Below, piece after piece: positions 10,230 through 21,105 of a stretch of 64,000 bases of DNA (its first letter is position 1; each line of letters opens with the position of its first letter). The notes beneath the pieces are model-generated. The model was not told where the DNA came from. It did not search any database and worked only from the letters and a program-made list of their open reading frames with translations. Made by a program: the position numbers and the translations under genes. Source of the stretch: Chamaecyparis obtusa (Eukaryota > Streptophyta > Pinopsida > Cupressales > Cupressaceae); contig BSBK01001158.1 of the NCBI GenBank assembly GCA_027943335.1, positions 372,001 to 436,000 on the forward strand, written 5' to 3'.

Positions 10230-10905
10230 TAGAGGGACAAAAAGTTTTACCTAAGATAATGCTTGAGACATGAATGAAGCATAGTTAGAAATTTGCTTAC
10301 CATTGCTTTTCTTGTCTATTGGTTTTCTTATCTTTAATGTTTGATCAACTTGCCTTTAAGGTATCTTCACCTTTCCTTTCTTTATCTCACCACTCTTGTT
10401 CAAAATTTTAAACATTCTTGCCGCCTGTTCATTACCTGGATTTACAGTTCTGTTCCTTAGGTGATAGTTGCTACGAACCTATTCCAATGTTGCCACAATG
10501 TATGCCTCTTTCTCTTCTTTTGTTGTCCCTCTAATTTTTGGATTCTCATCACTGTCTGAAAAAAATTGTTGCTCCTATTGGTATTCCAAACTCCTATAAT
10601 CTTCATTTGGCACATAATCTCCTTCAGAATCATCACTATCTCCTGCCCAAAAAGGGGTAGATGACAAAGCATTTATCACAGGTCTCTCCTCACACCTCTG
10701 ATGTCCTTCTTCCAGAATTTTTTGTGCTATAAGGCATTGTTCTTGTGGGTGGGACAACTTTCAAATATCACACCAAAGCTCATCCTCTATAAAATGATTA
10801 TTATTCTTAAGTGGGCCTGGAGTGTCCATTTGTTTCTTCAAAGGCTTTCCATCCTTCCAGTCAGTGTGATAGGGCATGTCTTGTAACATGTACCTATCAT
10901 TTCTA
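10230..10905 (-). pseudogene. Gy-A Gag C-terminal region with atypical zinc knuckle
   Basis: Connects Gag and protease. Near 10760 the frame reads Trp-Cys-x2-[stop]-x3-His-x4-Cys (KLSHPQEQC); Gy-C has an intact Cys-x2-Cys-x3-His-x4-Cys at the equivalent site, so the TGA replaces the second Cys. The rest is acidic and low in complexity (GDSDDSEGDY, then YHLRNR), with several stops, and no further domain was recognised. Confidence 0.6.
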
Positions 10906-11861
10906 TTAAATTTTTTTGTCATTTTTACCTACTTGAAAATGACTTCTATTTGGTTGTAATTTTTTTACGAAACTTACTAATTCATCCATCTTATTGCTTT
11001 CCGCATTCCTTTTTGGGGCTGTAGAGTTGAAAAGCCTAGTATCATTTCTCTTATCCATTCTCTCGGAAACTATTCTATTACTTTCAATAGTTAATGCAAT
11101 TTTGAATGCTTGTTGTAATATTGTCGGGTTATGAGACCTTATCTCGTAGTTTGTTTTGACATCAAAAGTTGTTAAATAAAAGGTTATTAAAAAGGAATCC
11201 ATAGGGTGAATATCTTTTGGAATTTTATTTAACACCCTATTAAACCTTTTGTTGAATTCTTTCATTGTCTCATTCACATTCTATTTTATGCTAGTTAATT
11301 CATGAGATGCAAAAGATGGATCTCTATGATCCATGAATTCTTCCATAAACTGATTCACAAAACTTTGCCAATAATTAATGGATCCATTAGGTAGATTCTA
11401 TACCATTCATTTGTACTATCTTTAAGAGACTGCACAAATAGCTTCATAAGCACATCTTCGTAAGTTATGTCAAATTCATATACAACATTTTTGACATTGA
11501 TAACATGTTGTTCTGCTAACTGTGACCCATCATCGATAAATTTAGGAATAGCGGACTTCAATTTATTTGGTATCGGGTCAGGAGAACATAAAATATTTGA
11601 AAAATCCAACTGTTTATATCTCTCATTTACTATTGGAAGTCTGACATTTGTTTGATTTCTAATTTGATCATTATTTTGAAAAAAATAATTTTGTAAAATA
11701 GGGTTACCTCTATGATTTTGACCTCCTTGACTTCCATATTGGCCGGTGTGAAATTGTTGAGCCATATTCCTCTGATTATGTGCATATCCTTTGTGCCCAT
11801 GTTGTATGTAACTGGCTTGACATGGCTCTGGACTCTGATGACAATGGTTTTGTTGTCTCAA
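10906..11861 (-). pseudogene. Gy-A Gag, capsid region (retrotrans_gag-like)
   Basis: Structural Gag core. Family blocks: AIPKFIDDG, YEFDITYEDVLMKLFVQSLK, EWYR, then after a one-base shift between 11355 and 11280 the block MKEFNKRFNRVLNKIP and TIESNR. These match the retrotransposon Gag region that assembles the virus-like particle. The N-terminal part is continuous with the long low-complexity extension at 11862-13508. Gy-C has the same core at 40304-40980. Confidence 0.85.
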
Positions 11862-13508
11862 ATCTTTAGGCTGGCTATTTGTTTGATGACTTCCATTTTA
11901 TTGGTTCTGATAGTTCACATTGTTGTCTATGATACCATTATTCTGATAATGATTAGCTTGTTGATTATGATGTCCATGATTTTGGTTTTGATGCCACATA
12001 TTCTGTTGACCTTGTGCATGATGTTGTTGTATAGGATTTCCACCACTATGGTTAAAGTGAGTATACTTGTTCTACACATCATGATATCTATATGTATTAT
12101 CCAATATTTCATAATCTATAGCATTTGGATCACAGGCATTGTAATATTTATGTGCATCAAAATTTTGATTATCTTTGCGTGCATATCCAAACACTTTATA
12201 ATTCTGATTATGCATATTACACATATCTTCTGCATTAAAATAATTTAACCTATTTTGATCATATACATTATGCATATTAATATATTTTTGTTCACCAGCA
12301 CTGTTTCTATCTTGCAAGTATCCTCCATAATGTTGCGTAAAGTATCCACCAAGCTGCATATCAATATGATGGTGCTCTCTTTTTCCCCATGTAAGAGTTC
12401 CATAGGGTTGCGAGTATTTATCACCCATCCCATGTACATTAGGATGATGTGCATTATAATCACTATTCATGCCTTGCATGTAGTTTCCAAGGTGCGTATA
12501 AGTCTTGGGATTTTGAGTGTGGCTGTGTTCTTTATAGTGCACATCCTCACTGTACAAGACATGCACATGTTCATATTGCCTCCCAACTTTAATGTGTTGG
12601 TCACATGAATCAATATCTGGTTGCAGGCACTGCTCTTCCACTTTATTAAACTAGTTTTGTGAATGCTGAGAGTGACTAAAAGTTTGATGATGCTTATCAT
12701 CATTAGGCAAACTGTGCATATCCCTATTTTGTGGGTGATTGTGTTCTTCATAGTGCACGTTCTCATTGTGCAAGCCACACACATTTTTAGGTTGCTGTGT
12801 GCAAAGGGTATCTTCATATGGCTGTGCATTTTTGAGTTGCTTTCCAACACTAATGTGTTGGTCATGTATATTTTTAGTTGACTGCAGGTAGCCATTGTTG
12901 TTTCCTTGTCCAAAGTTTGAATCAACATTATAGCTTCTCACACTATGATTTTAATCTCTATTATGCTGGTGTCCACCACTTCTATTATTCTAATTTTGAT
13001 CTTCATTATTCTGATACGTATTATCTTGACGTCTAAACTGTTCATGCACATTGTAAGTTTGATGCTGATATCCACCATACATCTTTTCATCATTATGATG
13101 CCTATATTGTTTATGTTGATCATGCATGTGGATATTCATTCCAATGTTGTGGTCATGTTGTTCCCTATCATTCCTTTGTTCCCAATGATCTTTCTCTTCT
13201 CAATCATTGATGTTTCTTGCAATCCTTCCTCTATTGTCTGTTTTGAACAAGGGATTGGTATGATCACTGTTAAAGATATGTCCACCATTATTCTTATGTG
13301 GAGGACTGTAAACTCCATTTCTATCATCCTTAGGAGCCTTTTTATCTCTGGGTGATCTGATTGTATTTCTTATTTTTCCTATTTTCCTTAGTATCTCTTT
13401 TGGCTACCTCTCAAGGGCCATAACAATTTCTTCATCTTTTGATCTAGCTTCAGCCATTTCATGAAATACAGTGTCCCATTTTTTAATTCTCTTTTCTCTT
13501 TCAGTCAT
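11862..13508 (-). pseudogene. Gy-A Gag N-terminal extension, His/Asn/Gln/Tyr-rich
   Basis: The frame is the same as the Gag core and runs from ATG 13508-13506 for about 550 codons with stops only (for example at 11897, 12072, 12648 and 12954). It starts with a charged helical segment (MTEREKRIKKW) and then becomes extremely rich in His, Asn, Gln, Tyr and Asp. An imperfect repeat of about 85-95 residues is visible: DQHI.VG.Q...V...E.VHY.EH.H.QN occurs in 12880-12730 and again in 12605-12500. Such composition is typical of disordered, condensate-prone domains; that role is inference. I know of no named family for it. Confidence 0.7.
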
Positions 13509-13930
13509 TCCCTAATTCAGATCATGTTGGGGCTCATGTCTCGCTTTATTACCTTGAGAAAAGAGATTACAGTTTTCTTCACTACTCTCTTAGCTATGAT
13601 AGCTTGAATTAGGGAATTGTTCACAAGCAAACTCCTGATCATCCTTGTTAGGCTGCATTTTGGGAAGCACATACAACATCTTCCTTTTTGAATTATTATT
13701 CCTCTTCTTTGGTTCTAATTCAACAAATTGATATTGTTTAAGGGATCTCCTTCCTTGCATATACTTATTTCAATCTTTCCTAAAACCAAAATTAGAGTCG
13801 CCACCTCACTTTCTGTGAGGAAATACATAGTTTGAGTCCTCTCTCCCAGTAGAGTCTTCAAAATTTATAACTGTAACCAAATATTTTGCAAATATCCTTC
13901 ACAGATAGGTCCTTAGTAGAGTCGCCAATT
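13509..13930 (-). other. Gy-A 5' untranslated leader
   Basis: Region between the primer-binding site and Gag on the minus strand. No gene is supported. A second GAGTCGCCAC-like string occurs near 13794, about 130 bases inside the true primer site, and looks like a duplicated primer-site fragment. Confidence 0.6.
13908..13927 (-). promoter_or_regulatory. Gy-A primer-binding site
   Basis: The minus strand reads TGGCGACTCTACTAAGGACC three bases inside the 5' LTR. It starts with TGG, as required for pairing with the CCA end of a tRNA, and matches the TGGCGACTC.. class seen in plant Ty3/gypsy elements. The exact tRNA is not identified. Confidence 0.75.
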
Positions 13931-16208
13931 TGTTGGTGCCCAAAAATGATGATTCAAATTTGGCCAACTAATAGGTACAAATTGATATCTCTACAATTCT
14001 GGCTTAATCAAGCCAAGGCTGGTAGGCCTAAATTCACTTTGTAATATCAAATTCTCCGTGTCACACAACTGCGTGCACAAAACAAAATTCCTTCAAAGGT
14101 GGTAAATGATCCTTTGAGGAAATCAACAAATCTACTAAAAATTTCTATTCTATAATACTTGACTAAATGGATTATACTAAAGCCGGAAAAGTAATGTTTT
14201 GAAATCAAGATTTAATGATCTACAAACTACAAATGAACCAATATGACAGTTTCCAATTAAAGATTAGATCAATGCCTTCTCAGTACTAGGGTTATAGAGT
14301 CAAAACACTTTCAATCCTACGTACGATCAAAGACGATTTTAAAAACTTGCTTTAATAAGACAAGACCATCACTTCACAGGCTTCCACTTAACTTATAATT
14401 CAAATCAATCTATATAGCTAATATTATCGAATTTAACTCAAATTAAGAGATCGATAAAATTAAGAGAAGATACAAAGATCTTTCAATTGATATTTAAACT
14501 ATATATATATTAATTTTGAATTATGATACTCAAGGAATTCAACATAGTGAAACACTCTATTTAATAGAATATCTGAAAGACTAATCAAAAGCATCCAAAT
14601 AACTAATAACCACAAATAAAGGAAATGGAACTTATCTTTATAGATGTTGAAAAATAGTACATAAAGGTTCACAACAGCAGTTGTGAGTTGAATCCTTCTC
14701 AGGAGTCTCAGAAAAATATTTTCTAATCTAATGACCATGTCTTTTGAATGTTAAATGACTCAATATTTATATCAATTCCAATAGTTTCCCGCGAAAGGTC
14801 ATACCTTTTCACAAATACCTAATCCTACAACTACCCTAAATAATTACAAAAAATTAACCATATATATGGTTTGAGGGAATAAAACATTTCTCGTATTTAC
14901 AAATAATATTTGTCACATCTATGGATAATTTACTTGGTTATCATCACCTGTTTATGATGTAAAGCTCCTGCACACCAAATCCAAAATTAGATAACCTTTA
15001 ATGAATTTCAATTTAGGGCTTCATTATAATTTAATAATGTTCTCAAATCTCTAAAATGATCCCTATATTAAATATTAGTTTTAATAATTAATAATATATC
15101 AAAATAAATCATCAAGAGGGCCATAATATAAGAACATTTGTCGCAATGTATATAAATGTTTCTTTGATAAAATAAGAAAAGTACCAATAAGATTTAAAAT
15201 CATTATCAAAGGTACCCTCTTTCCATTTACCAAAGCATAAAAATCCTATTAATAAGACAAACCCTAAAACCCATTTATACACAACAACATATTAATAGGA
15301 AAGGATAATATAATCTTTTTAATTGAATTTTGATTTTCAGATTTTAAACATAATACATTTCCCTCTTAAAATATTTTTTCAAAATGTGAAATAATATTTG
15401 CCTCATGTAAATATAAATATGTTTCTAAAATTTAGGGTAGAAAAGTTATAAACATTTTAATTCACCCTAGAAAATAAAAAGTGAAAACTTACCCTAAAAT
15501 GATAACTCAAAAGATTTACATAGGATAATACTATTAATATTGGAAAAGAGGATAATTTTGAAAAGCAAACCTAAAATGATGCAATTTACTTTAATAAACT
15601 TTTTAAAAAATAATCGAGGTAAAAAAAAGGATATATTTAACATAAATTTATCATAGAGTAAAAACAATGTGTTTATATCTTTCTACTCTAACCTATGTCT
15701 TCAAGGAATAAAATAGATTAATTGGATTGGGGGGGGGAGGGGTAGGTAGGTAGGAAAAGAGGGTAGGCTTGAGAGGTCGAGTGTTCAACTCCCTCTCACC
15801 ACTATTTTTTCTCAAAAAAGAATATTTTATTTTTAAAAACCCTTTTTATTAAAACATTTTATTTTGATACACTTTGACAACATTTTATAGAAATTTTCCC
15901 AAACTATTTAAACAACATATTATTACAACCTTATTTCATTTTTTAGGGTAATTAAGCAAGATTAATTATTTTATAATTTCAAATTTTTAACATAGCATTG
16001 AAATATAAATAAATTTTAGAACTATGTTATTTGAAAAATCTATTTAAAATCATGATAATTATTCAAGTATTTTATCCTAAATATTCCTCATATGTAAGTG
16101 CATGGTAAATATTAGGGTTCGTAATAAATCAGGATAAAAGAGCATAAAATATTTGAGTATTGAACTACTCCCTGTTAAATTTTGGTTTTGCAAAATTAGG
16201 TGTCAACA
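13931..16208 (-). repeat. Gy-A 5' LTR (2278 bp)
   Basis: Begins TGTTGGTGCC and ends GGTGTCAACA on the + strand, so the ends are inverted (TGTTG/CAACA). The left edge abuts the primer site, the right edge cuts the Gy-B integrase. Its last 194 bases match 5757-5950. It is AT-rich, with a G-rich tract at about 15729-15770. No ORF in it is believable. Confidence 0.88.
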
Positions 16209-16826
16209 ACCTTGTGGGTAATATATTGAAGATGAATGGTGTATCATATGGAATTTTGTACATAGTTCTTTCAAATCCTTGTTCTTAAAATATTTTGCAT
16301 TATCCGTTATGATTGCTTGAGGAACACCATATCGAAAAATTATGTGGTTTACTATGAGCATAAAAATTTGCTTGCCTGTGACAGTGGATAAGGGCACAAC
16401 TTCCACCCATTTGGTAAAATATTCCGTTGCAATAATGATGAACTTATGACCATTTGATGATGGTGGATAAATCATCCCTATCAAATCCAAACCCCATTGA
16501 TAAAAGGGCCAAGGTGTAGTCATAGGATGGATTTCTTGAGCTGGCACATGGATTAAGTTCCCATGGTACTGACATTGATGACAAGTTTTTGCAAAGTGAC
16601 AAGTGTCTTTTTCCATAGAAGGCCAAAAATATCCTATCTTAAGAAGTTTCTTAGCTAGGTTTAAACCATTTGAATATGACCCACAAATTCATTCATGGAT
16701 TTCTTGTAAGGCTATGGTTGATTCCTCCTTCTCTAGACACCTTAAAAGCATTCCATCTAGACTCTTGCGATACAACGTGTCAGATACCAGGGTATAGTGA
16801 GAGGTTTGTCGTCTAAAACTTTTATT
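16209..16826 (-). pseudogene. Gy-B integrase, truncated by Gy-A
   Basis: Zinc-binding segment (GYFWPSMEKD, FAKTCHQCQ) followed by the DDE core with LDLIG (Asp) and ITDNA (Asp). The reading breaks in the block that normally reads YPQGNGQ.E, so the catalytic Glu and the C-terminal domain are missing; they must lie beyond Gy-A, left of the window. In the zinc segment the second His has become Tyr (C to T) and a TGA precedes it. The residues from 16827 to 16620 are a degraded linker. Confidence 0.9.
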
Positions 16827-17420
16827 TTAATTTCTAGTTTGGTCCATGGGTAAGATTTGGTCATTTAAGTATGTGTAAATGGCTCCATTCGAAGGTGAGT
16901 CATCTCCCACTAGTAAGAAAATGGTGTGAGGATGGGAAGGGTCAAATGCGGGTTGTCCAACTTCTTCTACCAGGAATTCATATCTGGCACTTTGATCTGG
17001 CATTTGGAGAAGTGATGCCAATGTAGCCATTACATCTGCTACTTTATTCTTATCTCTTGGTACTTGCTCAAATGTGATTAGAGTGAAGTATTTCTTGAGA
17101 TTCTCAATCATGTTCTTGTAGGGTATCAACTTATCATCTTTAGTTTGATACTCATCATTAATTTGATTAATAACCAGTTGGGAATATCCATAGATTTGTA
17201 GCTTTGTCACTTTCCTTTCTAATGCCAATTTTATGTTGATGACTAATGCTTCATACTCAGCTATATTATTTGTGCATGGAAATAATAACTTGTATGATTT
17301 GGGAATTATGGACCCTTGAGGAGTAATCAATAGTATTCCTGCTCCTGATCCATGTTGGGAATAAGAGCCATCAATGTATAATTTCCATGTCTTTGCTTCA
17401 ACATTAATTATTTCAGAATC
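16827..17420 (-). pseudogene. Gy-B second (archaeal-type) RNase H, after RT
   Basis: Extra RNase H of Tat elements in its usual position between the reverse transcriptase/RNase H and integrase. Motifs: LYIDGS (Asp, about 17380), NNIAEYEALV (Glu), YGYSQLV (the second Asp has become Tyr) and NKVADVMATLASL (last Asp). The frame matches the integrase below it; the upstream frame differs by one base near 17640. The first Asp and Glu are intact, but the Asp-to-Tyr change suggests this copy is inactive. Confidence 0.88.
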
Positions 17421-18747
17421 TAGAAATTCTACTTGGATTGGATGTTCATATGTTAATGGTGCCTATGCTAGTTGATCATCTATTACTTGGCCTTTGATAG
17501 CTTTTCAATCCACATACTCTATGTCAAACTCACTTAGGACCATGACCCATTTGGCCAATCTTCCATTCAGAGCTATTTTGCTGAGAAGGTATTTCAAGGG
17601 ATCAATTTTTTCTGAGTAGGATTTGTGAGATAAACATATAATGGTGTAGTTTTTGGGAAGCAAAAAATACAACCAAACATTCTCTTTCAATAAATGTGTA
17701 GTTCAACTCATATTTCACCAATGTTCTTCTTATGTAGTATATTGCCTTTTCCTTTCCAGCTTCATCCTCTTGAGCCAAGAGTGCCCCTAATGCATGTTCC
17801 ATCATAGAGATGTATAAAATTAAGGGCTTTCCTCTTATTGGTGGCATCAAAGTAGAAAGATTCATTAGATGTTTTTTCAATAATGTGAATGCTTCTTCAC
17901 ATTTCTCATCCCATCTGAATACTGTGTCCTTGTGAAGGAGTTGAGTAAAATTGTGGCATTTTTTTGCTAATTGGGAGATGAACCTTCTAATAGATTGAAT
18001 CTCGCCTTGAAGTGATCTCATTTGACTTATGTTTCGAGGTGCCCTCATTTCCATGATTTCCTTTACTTTGGCCGGGTCTACCTTTATTCCTTTGGCTAAA
18101 ACTATGTATCCTAATAGCTTTCTTGATTGTACACCGAATGCACATTTCTTTGGATTTAGCCTTACTTTGAATTGCTCCAATATTGTAAATATCCTTTCTA
18201 GGATGGGTAGATTTTCCTCCCTTGAGTGGGATTTAGAAAGCATGCCATCTATATAGTCCTCTAGGAACTTGTGAATCATTTTGTGAAATATGGTCGTCAT
18301 AGCTCTTTGATATGTTGCTCCAGCATTCTTGAGACCAAAGGGCATAAAATTCCAATAGAATGTCCCCCACATGCATGTAAATGTCATTTTGTCTTTATCC
18401 TCAGATGCTATCTTAATTTTATTATAGCCACTAAACCCATCCATAAGTGAGAACATTGAGTGCCCTGATGTTAGATCTGCGATGACTTCTATGCTTGGTA
18501 GTGGAAAATTATCTTTTGGACATGCAAGATTGAGGTCTCTAAAGTCCGTGCAAATTCTAATTGACTTGTCTTCTTTTGAAGCATGCATAATGTTTGAAAT
18601 CCACTTGGCATAATCAATAGCTCTTATGAACCCCACTTTTAGTAATTTTTCTAACTCCACTTTCACAAGCAGTGCTATGTGTGGGTGCATTTTTCTCAAT
18701 TTTTGTTTGACTAGTCTCACCCCTTCTTTAATGTTTAAATGATACAT
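17421..18747 (-). pseudogene. Gy-B reverse transcriptase and degenerate RNase H
   Basis: Reverse transcriptase blocks: VGFIRAIDYAKW, RICTDFRDLN, PKDNFPLP, LMDGFSGYN (Asp), FTCMWGTF, MPFGLKNAGATYQRAM, and the YxDD box as YIDG (Asp to Gly, about 18250). The RT-linked RNase H follows (LILYISMMEHALGALLAQ, then ERECLVVFFA); it lacks the first catalytic Asp, as known for the Tat lineage. A one-base shift near 17640 moves the end of this domain to another frame. The open stretch 18747-17602 contains no stop in 381 codons, the longest in the window. Confidence 0.93.
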
Positions 18748-19560
18748 TATCAGATTGGGATCTAGTCATGGCATATCATCGTATGACCATGCAAAATTGA
18801 TTTGTTTCTCTTTGAAGAATTTTATGAAATCTTTTTTTTCTTCACTAGATAAAGAGGCCGCTAGGTGTATGATCTTTGGTTCTGATTCTGACCCGATGTT
18901 GACTTTCTCTGTTGGTTCAATCAGGATAGGTGATCTTTCCTCATAGTGCTCAGGCAAAGTATCCAACCTTTCTTCCTTAGGTGCCTCTGTTGGGTTTTCA
19001 CCTTCGTAAATGCTCTTTATTTCTTTCTCTTTTTGATTTAATGCTGCAACAATGTGGTTTTCCACATTAGATTATTTCCATTTTTTATTTTTTTCATTCT
19101 TATTTGAACTGAAAGGTTGGATACTTCCCTTTGTCACTTCTTCTTGATATTTAATGGTAGAAGAAGGTTCAACCGCACCAAGGTATTGGGACACCAAGTT
19201 ATCATTAAAGAATGTCAGGAGGATGGTAGGTTTGATGGAATCCCATTCAATGAGATTTGGATAGATAAGGGACAAGGGATAATGTTTTAGTTTGGTTTGG
19301 TAGGGTTTAAGGACATGACCTCATTGGAAGGTTTTAACATTGTATCACTCAAATCTATAACATGTGCCTCTTCTAGGTGTTCTAGAGAACTCAGGTCAAA
19401 ATCTTCCTCACTCAAATCCTCTTGGGTTTCTAATGGGTAAAAATCTCTTAGATTAAACCCAATGTTAGATCCCTCTATAGTAGGTATCATGATGGTACAT
19501 AAGGCTCTCCTATCCATGTATTTTCTTCAATTTCTTGATTGGCCCATTTTCTAAGATCTC
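18748..19560 (-). pseudogene. Gy-B linker before RT
   Basis: Acidic linker with family stretches VNIGSESEPKIIHL and FAWSYDDMP just before the reverse transcriptase. A TGA at 18766 separates the two. Upstream pieces (19517-19287 and 19275-19072) are in different frames and carry Ser/Glu/Asp-rich sequence with no recognised domain. Confidence 0.7.
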
Positions 19561-20166
19561 ATGGCTAGAACTTGAAGCTTGATTCTAACTTGATCCCGAG
19601 GCTTCTTCTTTTCCCTTGTTGGGAGTATAAGTGTGAATCACATCTACCTCTTTATCTTGGAAAGACTCATTTGAAAATGAGTCCCACTCCCAATTGTTTT
19701 AATCTTCATCACTTTGGGAACCTAGTTGCAAGATTTGATCATAAACCCTTGGGTACTTATTTTGAGTGTATCCTTGTTCAAGATACCCCAATCCAGTTTT
19801 CTCCTTACTATCTCTCCATGACATCTTGATGGGTTCAATTAGTCCTTCGTTTCTTGTACCTAAAGGCCCTTGTCCTTTATATTCCATCTTATACATCATT
19901 TGAAATCCTTTTCCATATTGATGTGTGGGAATGCTTATGTTTTGAATGAGTTTTTCATGGGCACTTGATTCCTCATCCTTATATAGCCAATTTAAGATTT
20001 CATTATCTTCTTCATCCATGGATGAAGAAGTAATTACCCTTACAAAGTGGAAATTGTATTTATGGGGTACATGCAAGCTATATGGTCTTCCATGGGATTT
20101 GAGAGATAAGGGTAGATCCATCATAGATAAGGAGTATTCACCCACACCTTTTTGCTTGATTTGGCA
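19561..20166 (-). pseudogene. Gy-B segment with G-patch-like domain between protease and RT
   Basis: The minus-strand reading 20145-19699 gives 148 residues. Residues 78-121 (19914-19783) read GKGFQMM, YKGQGPLG, GLIEPI and TGLGY, the spacing of aromatic/hydrophobic and Gly positions typical of a G-patch, an RNA-binding motif. Some retroviral and retrotransposon proteases carry a G-patch after the protease, so the location fits. Upstream is an acidic stretch (SSSMDEEDNEI). The function in this element is inferred. Confidence 0.65.
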
Positions 20167-20589
20167 TTACTTCTCAAAATTCTTCATCATGTGATCCATC
20201 TTTTGATAATGGGCATCCTTGGTGTATATTTGAATAGATCTTGCTTGGTCTTCTTTTTGTTCATCATGAGTACTTTCCTCACTAAATTTCTCCTTTCCCT
20301 TAGTCGATGTAGTTAAGTTAGTGGGAACTTGGTGATTTTCAACAACAACATCTTCTTTCTCTTCCTTTTCTTTGCCTTTCAAGGATGGAAGATCCTTTGA
20401 GATTTGTCCTTGTTCTATTCTCTTTAACATAGAACCTTCTGCATTATGTGGGACTAAGGAGTCATTTATGGGTTTCATGTTATTGCAATATTGGAAAGGA
20501 TTCAAATCCCCACTTACCATGACTTCTTGTCCCATGTACAAAAATTTGAGGCATTGATGATATGTCGAAGGAACTTCCTACATTTTGTG
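20167..20589 (-). pseudogene. Gy-B region after protease, charged linker
   Basis: Continues the protease frame. It is rich in Lys, Glu and Ser with no recognised motif, and ends in a TAA at 20167-20169. It links the protease to the G-patch-like segment. Confidence 0.55.
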
Positions 20590-21105
20590 GATCCATGACC
20601 TTCCTAATAGGATATTGTAGGTTAATTTGAGGTCTAAGACTTAGAAAATGGTCTCTTTTTGTATTGGTCCAACTCAAATGGGGAGTACTATGACACCTTT
20701 AGAGGTTCTTTCTTCATCATCGTAAGCCTTAATGGTTATTTTCTTCTTTGGGTCAATAGCTTCCTTAGAAAATCCTAAGGCTTTAACCAAGTTTAAGGTG
20801 AAAATATTCAGGCCAGCTCCCCCATCAACGAGGACTCTCTTCACCCTATGCTTGTGGATCAAAACCTCTATATGCAAAGGAAGATTTTGCGGGTGATTCA
20901 AGGACATATCATCTTGTTCTAAGAAGGATAGACAATGGGGTGCAACAAGATGACCTACTATGTTTTGGAACTTATCTGCATCCAAATTCAAAGGCACATT
21001 GGTCTCTACAAGGGATTTTTCTAAAATCTCCTTATGAGTTGGTGAAAGTTTGAGCAATTCTAGGATAGAAATTTGAGCAAGGGTCCTTTGTAATTGGTCC
21101 ACCAA
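20590..21105 (-). pseudogene. Gy-B aspartic protease
   Basis: Retropepsin-like domain. The active-site block reads VLVDGGAGLNIF (about 20825), the DGGA variant common in Tat proteins. ILLGRSWIH follows near 20600. Preceding sequence contains HIEVLIHKH and VKRVLVDGG, typical of the fold. A TGA at 20674 and another stop near 20640 interrupt the reading. The frame differs by one base from Gag, with overlap at 21060-21105. Confidence 0.82.

Larger units (their letters stand above)
5757..16208 (-). mobile_element. Gy-A: Ty3/gypsy LTR retrotransposon, minus strand, with extra RNase H before RT
   Basis: On the minus strand the order is 5' LTR (16208-13931), primer site, Gag with a very long N-terminal extension, CCHC-like segment, protease, RNase H, reverse transcriptase, degenerate RNase H, integrase, 3' LTR (only its last 194 bases, 5757-5950). 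The LTR ends are TGTTG and CAACA. The element interrupts the Gy-B integrase exactly at 16208/16209. The polymerase part stays in one frame from about 9450 to 6094 with stops only, and the frame changes once inside the extra RNase H (near 9450) and once within Gag (11280-11355). The LINE splits the 3' LTR. Confidence 0.9.

Noticed and set aside
11712..13355. Long Ile/Met-rich + strand ORFs
   Set aside because: They are antisense shadows of the His/Asn-rich Gag extension.
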